From: Streptomyces sp. PKU-EA00015
GTDB taxonomy: Bacteria; Actinomycetota; Actinomycetes; Streptomycetales; Streptomycetaceae
Length of the DNA stretch: 64,000 bases
Direction of reading: 5' to 3'
Assembly: GCF_013387495.1 (NCBI RefSeq)
Contig: NZ_JABZEE010000049.1
Span: 1 to 64,000 of the forward strand
Shown here: positions 57,853 to 64,000 of the stretch, piece after piece
Layout of the letters: each line of letters begins with the position of its first letter
How positions within the stretch are numbered: the stretch's first letter is position 1
Translations under genes and position numbers: made by a program
Notes under the pieces: generated by a model
What the model saw: the letters and a program-made list of their open reading frames with translations, nothing else
Told to the model about the DNA's origin: nothing
Databases searched by the model: none

Positions 57853-59019
57853 CTAGACCCGCTTACCGGCTCGCCAGACCTCGCGCACCAGCGGCACGCC
57901 CGGCCGGTAGGCGAGGTGGACATGGCTCGGGGCGTCCAGCAGGGCGAGGTCCGCGCGGGACCCGGGCGTGAGGCGGCCGACGTCCGTACGGCGCAGGGCC
58001 GCGGCGCCGCCCGCCGTGGCGGACCACAGCGCCTCGTCGGGTGTCATCCCCATGTCGCGCACGGCGAGCGCGATGCAGAACGGCATCGAGGACGTGAACG
58101 ACGAGCCCGGGTTGCAGTCCGTCGACAGCGCGACGGTGGCGCCCGCGTCGATCAGACGGCGCGCGTCCGGCCACTCGGCGCGGGTGGAGAACTCCGCGCC
58201 CGGCAGCAGGGTCGCGACGGTCGCGCTGCCTGCGAGGGCGTCGACGTCCGCGTCCGTGAGGTGGGTGCAGTGGTCGGCGGACGCGGCGTCCAGCTCGACG
58301 GCGAGCTGCACGCCCGGGCCGTAGCCGAGCTGGTTGGCGTGCACGCGCGGCAGGAGGCCCTTCGCCTTGCCCGCGGTCAGCACCGCACGCGCCTGGTCCC
58401 CGTCGAACGCTCCCTTCTCGCAGAACACGTCGACCCAGCGGGCGTGCGGCGCGCACGCGTCCAGCATCTCGCCGGTGACGAGGGCGACATAGGCCGCCGG
58501 GTCGTCGGCGTAGTCCGGGGAGACGACGTGCGCGCCGAGGTACGTCACCTCGTCGGTGTGCCGGGCGGCGATCCGCAGCGCCCTGGCCTCGTCCTCGACG
58601 GTCAGCCCGTACCCGGACTTGGTCTCGAACGTGGTCGTGCCCTGGCGCAGGGCCTCGTCGAGATACCGCGTGAGGTTGGCCTCGAGCTCGTCGTCGCTCG
58701 CGGCACGGGTGGCGGCGACGGTGGTGCGGATGCCGCCGGCGGAGTAGGCCCGGCCGGACATACGGGCGTTGAACTCCTGGGTGCGGTCGCCCGCGAAGAC
58801 GAGGTGCGAGTGGGAGTCCACGAAGCCGGGGATGCAGGCGCGGCCCCGGGCGTCGTGCCGCAGGTCGGCGTCGGGCGCGTCCTTGGCGGCGCCGGCCCAG
58901 GCGACGCGGTCGCCGTCGATGACGAGCGCGCCGTTCTCGACGAGCCCGAGGGGCCCGTCGCCGAGGGCGGGGTCGTTGGTGACGAGGGTGGCGATGTTGG
59001 TGACGAGAGTGGTGGTCAT
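57853..59019 (-). CDS. hutI: imidazolonepropionase
   Basis: 388 residues from the ATG at 59019. It hydrolyses 4-imidazolone-5-propionate to N-formimino-L-glutamate, step three of histidine degradation. The amidohydrolase metal site is intact: GFVDSHSHLVFAGDR (H-x-H), RVHANQLG, the HCTHL His, and STDCNPGSS with the Asp. Last gene of the hut unit, separated from hutF by 187 bases of repeat-containing DNA, so it may have its own promoter. Confidence 0.95.
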   Translation of the reverse strand: MTTTLVTNIATLVTNDPALGDGPLGLVENGALVIDGDRVAWAGAAKDAPDADLRHDARGRACIPGFVDSHSHLVFAGDRTQEFNARMSGRAYSAGGIRTTVAATRAASDDELEANLTRYLDEALRQGTTTFETKSGYGLTVEDEARALRIAARHTDEVTYLGAHVVSPDYADDPAAYVALVTGEMLDACAPHARWVDVFCEKGAFDGDQARAVLTAGKAKGLLPRVHANQLGYGPGVQLAVELDAASADHCTHLTDADVDALAGSATVATLLPGAEFSTRAEWPDARRLIDAGATVALSTDCNPGSSFTSSMPFCIALAVRDMGMTPDEALWSATAGGAAALRRTDVGRLTPGSRADLALLDAPSHVHLAYRPGVPLVREVWRAGKRV

Positions 59020-59081
59020 GGGGTCCTTTCGGGGGGTTCCTTTTCCCCACCCCCTTCCCGAACCGGGCTCCGCCCGGGACC

Positions 59082-59191
59082 CGGTACCGCGCTTCGCGCG
59101 GTGTCCTCAAGCGCCGGACGGGCTGATTTCGCTCCGCGAAATCCAGCCCCGCTGGGGGCACCTCCCACGGCCGCCAGGCCGTAGGGGGAGG
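59082..59191. repeat. Streptomyces-type intergenic repeats between hutI and hutF
   Basis: Adjacent elements: GTGTCCTCAAGCGCCGGACGG (59101-59121, with related bases upstream), a hairpin GATTTCG/CGAAATC inside GGCTGATTTCG...CGAAATCCAGCC (59121-59148), and CCTCCCACGGCC/GGCCGT...GGGGGAGG (59161-59191). I recognise the TCCTCAA-CGCCGGACGG and GGGGGCACCTCCC types as recurring Streptomyces intergenic repeats. Function unknown. Confidence 0.6.
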
Positions 59192-59206
59192 GCGGGTGGG
59201 GCAATG

Positions 59207-60541
59207 TCATCGGCGCAGCGCGGCCACCGCCTCCGTGAGCGCCGAGCCCACGTCCGGGACCAGAACGTGCGAGCCGTCGCGCACGACGCGGCGGCCCCCC
59301 ACCACCACGTCCCGCACGTCCGCCGCGCCCGCGGCGAAGACCGCCGTCTCCGCGCCCAGCCTCGGCACCGGTCCGGCCGTGCGCACCGAGTCCAGCGTGA
59401 CGGTGGTGAAGTCCGCGAGCGCGCCCTGCTCCAGGCGGCCCGCGTCGGGCCAGCCCAGTGCGGCGTGGCCGTCCGCCGTCGCCGCGCGCAGCAGCGCCGC
59501 CGCCGTCCAGTGGCCGCGCGTACGCGAACGGAGGCGTTCGTTCAGCTCCATCGCCCGCGCCTCCTCGAACAGGTCGATCACCGCGTGGCTGTCGCTGCCG
59601 AGGGACAGCGGCGAGCCGGCGGCCTGGAGCGCGGGGGCGGGTCCGATGCCGTCGGCGAGGTCGCGTTCCGTCGTGGGGCACATGCAGGTGCCCGTCGCCG
59701 TGCCGCCCAGCAGCGCGATGTCCTCGTCCGTCAAGTGCGTGTTGTGCACCCCGGTGGTGCGGGGGCCGAGGACGCCGTGGTCGGCGAGCAGCCGGGCCGG
59801 TGTCACTCCGTGCGCCGCGAGGCAGGCGTCGTTCTCCGCGGTCTGCTCGGAGAGGTGGACATGGAGGGGCGCGTTGCGTGCGGACGCCCAGGAGGCGACC
59901 GTCGACAACTGCTGTGCCGGGACCGCCCGTACGGAGTGGATCGCCGCTCCGATGCGTACGTGCTCGCCGTCCTTCAGGGCGTCCGCCCGCTCGGCCCAGG
60001 CGTCCGCCGTGCCGTCGGAGAAGCGCAGCTGGTGCCGGTTCGGCGGCTCGCCGAAGCCTGAGGACAGGTACGCCGTGTCGAGCAGTGTGATGCGGATGCC
60101 CGCCTCGGCCGCGGCCGCGATCAGGGCCTCGCCCATGGCGTTCCGATCGGCGTAGGGCGTGCCGCCGGGCGCGTGGTGGACATAGTGGAACTCGCCGACG
60201 GCCGTGATCCCGGCGAGCGCCATCTCCGCGTACACCGCGCGGGCCAGCGTGAAGTACGTCTGAGGGGTCAGCCCGGACGCGACCTGGTACATGACCTCGC
60301 GCCAGGTCCAGAACGTGCCGCTGCCGAGCTGGACCGTGCCGCGCAGGGCGCGGTGGAAGGCGTGCGAGTGGGCGTTCGCCAGGCCCGGGACGGTGAGCCC
60401 GCGCAGGACCACCGCTCCCGGCGGCGGGGCGTCCACGCCCGTGCGGACGGCCGCGATGCTGCCGTCGCGCACGTCCAGTGCCACACCCGGCTCGACGTGG
60501 GCGCCGAGCCAGGCGTGTTCCAGCCAGTAGGTCACCTGCAC
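59207..60541 (-). CDS. hutF: formimidoylglutamate deiminase
   Basis: 444 residues from the GTG at 60541, chosen because GGAGGG lies six bases upstream; it overlaps the M20 gene by ten bases. It deaminates N-formimino-L-glutamate to N-formyl-L-glutamate and ammonia. The metal site shows GLANAHSHAFHRALRG, EFHYVHHAPGG, HVHLSEQ and LGSDSHAVID. Its presence means the pathway runs through N-formylglutamate rather than direct formamide release. Confidence 0.93.
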   Translation of the reverse strand: MQVTYWLEHAWLGAHVEPGVALDVRDGSIAAVRTGVDAPPPGAVVLRGLTVPGLANAHSHAFHRALRGTVQLGSGTFWTWREVMYQVASGLTPQTYFTLARAVYAEMALAGITAVGEFHYVHHAPGGTPYADRNAMGEALIAAAAEAGIRITLLDTAYLSSGFGEPPNRHQLRFSDGTADAWAERADALKDGEHVRIGAAIHSVRAVPAQQLSTVASWASARNAPLHVHLSEQTAENDACLAAHGVTPARLLADHGVLGPRTTGVHNTHLTDEDIALLGGTATGTCMCPTTERDLADGIGPAPALQAAGSPLSLGSDSHAVIDLFEEARAMELNERLRSRTRGHWTAAALLRAATADGHAALGWPDAGRLEQGALADFTTVTLDSVRTAGPVPRLGAETAVFAAGAADVRDVVVGGRRVVRDGSHVLVPDVGSALTEAVAALRR

Positions 60542-61767
60542 GCCAGGCCCTCCAGTACGTCGGCGAGTGCGATCACCCCGGCCACGCAGTCGTCCTCGGG
60601 CGCGAATTCCGCCGGGGAGTGCGAGACCCCCGTGGGGTTGCGTACGAACAGCATGGCGGTCGGAACGGACGCGGACAGGATTCCGGCGTCGTGTCCGGCG
60701 CCCGTGCCGAGGACCGGCACGGCACCGCCGAGGATCCTGTTGAGCTCGTCGCGCAGCGCGTGCTCGAACTCGATCACCGGGGTGAACGACTCCCGTACGA
60801 CGGCCAGGTCCACTCCGTCGCGGTCCGCGCGCTCCTTCGCGGCGTGCTCGATCGCCGTGACGACGGCGTCGAGCGCCGCCTGGTCGGGGGCGCGCGAGTC
60901 GAGCCAGCCGCGGACGAGCGAGGGGATGGCGTTGACTCCGTTCGGCTCGACGGAGATCTTGCCGAACGTGGCGACGGCGCCCGCGAGTTCCGCCTCGCGG
61001 CGGGCGGCGAGCACGGTCTCCGCGTACGTCAGCATCGGGTCGCGCCGGTCGACGAGGCGCGTGGTGCCGGCGTGGTTCGCCTCGCCGCGGAAGTCGAAGC
61101 GCCAGCGGCCGTGCGGCCAGATCGCGGAGGCGATGCCGACCGCGTGGCCGGTCCCCGCGGCGGAGCCGCTGTCCATGGCAGCGAGGGCGCGGCCCTGCTC
61201 GACGTGCAGCTCGACGAACGCGCCGACACGGGCGAGCCGTTCGGGATCGGGCCCGATGGCGGCCGGGTCGTACCCGGCGGCCTCCATCGCCCGGGGCAGG
61301 CTGATCCCGTCGCCGTCACGCAGCTCGTACGCGGCCTCCCGCGTCAGCTGCCCGGCGGCGAGCCGGGAGCCGACACAGGCGAGCCCGAACCGGGCGCCCT
61401 CCTCGTCACCGAAATTGGTGACGGCGAGCGGCCGGGTGAACTGCGCACCCCTGCGGCGGAGTTCGTCGAGCGCGGCGAAGGAGGACACGACACCGAGCGG
61501 CCCGTCGAAGGCTCCGCCGTCGGGGACGGAGTCGAGGTGCGAGCCGGTGACGACGGCGTCACCCGCGGAGGGGTCGCCGAGCCAGGCCCACTGGTTGCCG
61601 TTGCGGTCGGTCTCGTAGGCGAGCCCGCGCGCCTCGGCCTGCTCCTGGAACCAGGCGCGGCACTCGCGGTCGGCCTCGGTCCACGCGTACCGGCGGTATC
61701 CGCCGGTGTCGGCGTTGCGCCCGATGGGCTTGAGCTCCCGCCACATCTCGTGGAACGACGTGGTCAC
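60532..61767 (-). CDS. M20-family amidohydrolase (allantoate amidohydrolase-like) in the hut operon
   Basis: 411 residues from the GTG at 61767, which overlaps the hutU stop (GTGA). The M20 metal and catalytic residues are present: GSHLDSVPDGG (His, Asp), FGDEEGARFG (catalytic Glu pair), FRGEANHAGTT in the lid, and TGAGHDAGIL (His). Family members hydrolyse allantoate or N-carbamoyl amino acids. Between hutU and hutF, it may be the N-formylglutamate amidohydrolase of this pathway; no HutG-type gene is seen. Confidence 0.85.
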   Translation of the reverse strand: MTTSFHEMWRELKPIGRNADTGGYRRYAWTEADRECRAWFQEQAEARGLAYETDRNGNQWAWLGDPSAGDAVVTGSHLDSVPDGGAFDGPLGVVSSFAALDELRRRGAQFTRPLAVTNFGDEEGARFGLACVGSRLAAGQLTREAAYELRDGDGISLPRAMEAAGYDPAAIGPDPERLARVGAFVELHVEQGRALAAMDSGSAAGTGHAVGIASAIWPHGRWRFDFRGEANHAGTTRLVDRRDPMLTYAETVLAARREAELAGAVATFGKISVEPNGVNAIPSLVRGWLDSRAPDQAALDAVVTAIEHAAKERADRDGVDLAVVRESFTPVIEFEHALRDELNRILGGAVPVLGTGAGHDAGILSASVPTAMLFVRNPTGVSHSPAEFAPEDDCVAGVIALADVLEGLACR

Positions 61768-63428
61768 GCCTGGTCACCTTCGCGCATGGGGATGCGGACG
61801 CCCTTGTCGGCGGCGACGGTCTCGGCGATGTCGTAGCCGGCGTCGACGTGGCGGATGACGCCCATGCCCGGGTCGTTGGTCAGCACCCGGCGGACCTTCT
61901 CGCCGGCCAGCCTCGTGCCGTCCGCGACCGTCACCTGACCCGCGTGGATCGAACGGCCCATGCCCACACCGCCGCCGTGGTGGATCGACACCCACGAGGC
62001 GCCCGAGGCCACGTTCACCATCGCGTTCAGCAACGGCCAGTCCGCGATCGCGTCCGACCCGTCCAGCATCGCCTCCGTCTCCCGGTACGGAGAGGCGACC
62101 GAACCGCAGTCCAGATGGTCACGGCCGATGGCCAGCGGCGCGGCCAGCTCGCCCGAGGCGACCATGTCGTTGAACCGCTCTCCGGCCTTTTCCCGCTCGC
62201 CGTAGCCCAGCCAGCAGATCCGCGCCGGCAGGCCCTGGAAGTGGACACGCTCGCCCGCCATCTTGATCCAGCGCGCCAGCGACTCGTTCTCCGGGAAGAG
62301 CTCGAGCATCGCCTTGTCGGTCTTGTGGATGTCCGAGGCCTCGCCCGAGAGCGCCGCCCAGCGGAACGGGCCCTTGCCCTCGCAGAACAGCGGCCGGATG
62401 TAGGCGGGGACGAAGCCGGGGAAGGCGAACGCCCGGTCGTAGCCCGCGAGCTGGGCCTCGCCGCGGATCGAGTTGCCGTAGTCGAAGACCTCGGCGCCCG
62501 CGTCCATGAAGCCGACCATGGCCTCCACGTGCCGGGCCATGGACTCACGGGCTCGGGTGGTGAACCCGGCCGGGTCCTTCGCCGCGTACGACTGCATGTC
62601 GCCGAAGTCGACACCGACGGGGAGGTACGACAGGGGGTCGTGCGCGCTGGTCTGGTCGGTGACGATGTCGATGGGCGCGCTCTCGGCGAGCATGCGCGGA
62701 AGGAGGTCCGCCGCGTTGCCCAGCAGGCCGATGGAGAGCGGGCGGCGCGCATCGCGGGCCCCGACCGCCAGCTGGAGGGCATGCTCCAGGGAGTCCGCCT
62801 TCACGTCCAGGTAGCGGTGCTCGATACGGCGCTCGATCGCGCGGGGGTCGCAGTCGATGCAGATCGCCACGCCGTCGTTCATGGTGACGGCGAGCGGCTG
62901 GGCGCCGCCCATGCCGCCCAGACCCGCCGTCAGCGTGATCGTCCCCGCCAGCGTCCCGCCGAACTTCTTCGCCGCCACCGCCGCGAACGTCTCGTACGTG
63001 CCCTGCAGAATGCCCTGCGTACCGATGTAGATCCACGACCCGGCCGTCATCTGCCCGTACATGGTCAGACCCAGCTGCTCCAGACGCCGGAACTCCTCCC
63101 AGTTCGCCCAGTCCCCCACCAGGTTCGAGTTCGCGATCAGCACCCGCGGCGCCCACTCGTGCGTCTGCATGACGCCGACCGGGCGGCCGGACTGGACGAG
63201 CATCGTCTCGTCCTGCTTGAGGGTCTTCAGCGTGCGCACCATCGCGTCGAAGGAGCGCCAGTCGCGGGCCGCCTTGCCGGTGCCGCCGTACACGACGAGC
63301 TTGTCCGGGTGCTCGGCCACCTCGGGGTCGAGGTTGTTCTGGAGCATCCGGAGTGCGGCTTCCTGCTGCCATCCCAGTGCGCTCAGCTCGCTGCCGCGCG
63401 GTGACCGTACGGGGCGGGGTCCTGACAT
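61764..63428 (-). CDS. hutU: urocanate hydratase
   Basis: 554 residues from the ATG at 63428, with GAGGAGG eight bases upstream; the usual length. It hydrates urocanate to 4-imidazolone-5-propionate using a tightly bound NAD. Characteristic segments are KLVVYGGTGKAARDW, MTAGSWIYIGTQGILQGTYETF and GRDHLDCGSVASPYRETE with the conserved active-site Cys. First gene of the hut unit. No hutH is seen in the window. Confidence 0.97.
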   Translation of the reverse strand: MSGPRPVRSPRGSELSALGWQQEAALRMLQNNLDPEVAEHPDKLVVYGGTGKAARDWRSFDAMVRTLKTLKQDETMLVQSGRPVGVMQTHEWAPRVLIANSNLVGDWANWEEFRRLEQLGLTMYGQMTAGSWIYIGTQGILQGTYETFAAVAAKKFGGTLAGTITLTAGLGGMGGAQPLAVTMNDGVAICIDCDPRAIERRIEHRYLDVKADSLEHALQLAVGARDARRPLSIGLLGNAADLLPRMLAESAPIDIVTDQTSAHDPLSYLPVGVDFGDMQSYAAKDPAGFTTRARESMARHVEAMVGFMDAGAEVFDYGNSIRGEAQLAGYDRAFAFPGFVPAYIRPLFCEGKGPFRWAALSGEASDIHKTDKAMLELFPENESLARWIKMAGERVHFQGLPARICWLGYGEREKAGERFNDMVASGELAAPLAIGRDHLDCGSVASPYRETEAMLDGSDAIADWPLLNAMVNVASGASWVSIHHGGGVGMGRSIHAGQVTVADGTRLAGEKVRRVLTNDPGMGVIRHVDAGYDIAETVAADKGVRIPMREGDQA

Positions 63429-63460
63429 GGCGTTGCCTCCTCGCGAGGGTGTGTCGATTT

Positions 63461-63489
63461 TCTATTCACATACTTACCTTCTGAATAGA
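63461..63489. promoter_or_regulatory. inverted repeat in the hut / decarboxylase intergenic region (candidate operator)
   Basis: TCTATTCA (63461-63468) and TGAATAGA (63482-63489) form a perfect 8-bp inverted repeat with a 13-base spacer, so the half-sites are 21 bp apart, two turns of helix. It lies 33 bases upstream of hutU and about 50 upstream of the divergent decarboxylase. It is the most AT-rich spot in the area. Likely binding site of a regulator of both genes. Confidence 0.6.
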
Positions 63490-63537
63490 TGTAGTCAACC
63501 GCTGCGGCGCGACCCGCCGGATGATTGGCTGGCGGAC

Positions 63538-64000
63538 ATGACTGTCGACCGCCGGGACCTGGCCGTACGAGCGGCCGTGGAACAGGGACTTCTCACCGAG
63601 GACCAGCCCGTCACCGCCCTCCTCGACGTGGCGGGTATCCGCTCCTCGGTGGCGGCGCTGCGGGCCGCCTTCGCCGCCGTCACCGACGCGCCGGTGCTGC
63701 ACGCCTTCGCCGTCAAGGCCGCCCCGCTGGTGCCGGTCCTCGCCCTCCTGCACGCCGAGGGCATCGGCGCGGAGGTCGCGAGCCCCGGCGAACTGGCGCT
63801 CGCGCGGGCCGCCGGCCTGCCCGCCGCTCTGACCGTGCTCGACTCCCCCGCCAAGACCGGCGCCGAGCTGCGCGAGGCCCTCGCCCTGGGGATCGCGGTC
63901 AACGCGGACAACTTCCAGGAACTGTGGCGTATCGACGCCCTGATGGCCGAGGGACCGAGCGCCTCGCCGCTGGGCCTGCGCGTCAATCCGCAGGTCGGCG
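63538..64000 (+). CDS. PLP-dependent decarboxylase (fold type III), 5' part
   Basis: The first 154 codons from the ATG at 63538; the gene runs off the right edge. The alanine-racemase-like barrel is evident: VLHAFAVKAAPLVPVL with the PLP Lys60, then GIGAEVASPGELALARAAG and VLDSPAKTGAEL. The family includes diaminopimelate, ornithine/arginine and carboxynorspermidine decarboxylases; the substrate cannot be told from this part. Divergent from hutU over 109 bases with a shared inverted repeat, so a link to amino-acid catabolism is possible. Confidence 0.85.
   Translation, partial: MTVDRRDLAVRAAVEQGLLTEDQPVTALLDVAGIRSSVAALRAAFAAVTDAPVLHAFAVKAAPLVPVLALLHAEGIGAEVASPGELALARAAGLPAALTVLDSPAKTGAELREALALGIAVNADNFQELWRIDALMAEGPSASPLGLRVNPQVG

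Noticed and set aside
1..64000. CRISPR arrays, insertion sequences, phage genes, tRNA or rRNA genes
   Set aside because: No regularly spaced direct repeats, transposase or integrase motifs, or cloverleaf/rRNA-like sequence were recognised by reading. The tandem repeats found are small and unspaced.

Overview
The window is high-GC actinobacterial DNA and almost certainly comes from a Streptomyces chromosome core. The gene content supports this: an 87-residue WhiB, many GTG and TTG starts, GTGA start/stop overlaps, F420 biosynthesis genes, a SigB-like partner-switching locus and a histidine-utilisation operon. The order ahcY - manA/manB - whiB - cofD/cofE - LCP array - purE/purK - sigma locus - hut matches what I recall of the S. 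coelicolor SCO302x-SCO307x region. That match is from memory, not a search.

Layout. 0.2-6.2 kb: SpoIIM-like and RDD membrane proteins (divergent), a hypothetical protein, S-adenosylhomocysteine hydrolase, and a signal-peptidase-I-like protein that lacks both catalytic residues. 6.3-13.2 kb: a cation-efflux protein, then the mannose block (manA, SIS-domain protein, Trm112-like protein, manB), a DUF3499 protein and a degenerate zincin. 13.3-19.0 kb: a secreted DUF5719-type protein coupled to a 1227-residue membrane glycosyltransferase, then whiB. 19.4-22.4 kb: a short ORF with five consecutive Cys codons in front of cysteine dioxygenase, then fbiA/cofD and fbiB/cofE. 22.5-26.9 kb: a DNA glycosylase, an NDP-sugar pyrophosphorylase, a secreted PGRP-type amidase and a TIGR03089-type protein.

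27-41 kb is a cell-envelope region. It holds five LytR-CpsA-Psr (LCP) proteins, a family 2 glycosyltransferase and a UDP-glucose/GDP-mannose dehydrogenase, interspersed with a thioesterase, a DHFR/RibD-fold reductase and an acyl-CoA dehydrogenase. Together with the mannose block and the pyrophosphorylase this suggests synthesis and wall attachment of glycopolymers. 41-49.6 kb: a CGNR zinc-finger regulator divergent from a VOC protein, an M19 dipeptidase in an operon with purE/purK, a GtrA-like protein, a two-component system and a POT peptide transporter.

49.7-53.6 kb is the least familiar block. Four tightly packed genes encode two secreted proteins with sortase-type tails (LPRTG and LAQTG) that share a repeated two-cysteine domain, plus two signal-peptide/single-TM proteins. 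53.7-56.1 kb is an anti-sigma / anti-anti-sigma / sigma module (sigI type). 56.2-57.8 kb holds a racemase-family enzyme and an NmrA-like protein. 57.9-63.4 kb is the hut operon (hutU, an M20 amidohydrolase, hutF, hutI), divergent from a PLP decarboxylase cut by the right edge; the shared intergenic region has an 8-bp inverted repeat.

Main points of interest are the polycysteine leader ORF, the four-gene sortase-substrate module, the catalytically degenerate signal peptidase, and the candidate hut and CGNR operators. Strong hairpins separate most convergent gene pairs. No tRNA, rRNA, CRISPR array, insertion sequence or phage gene was recognised.
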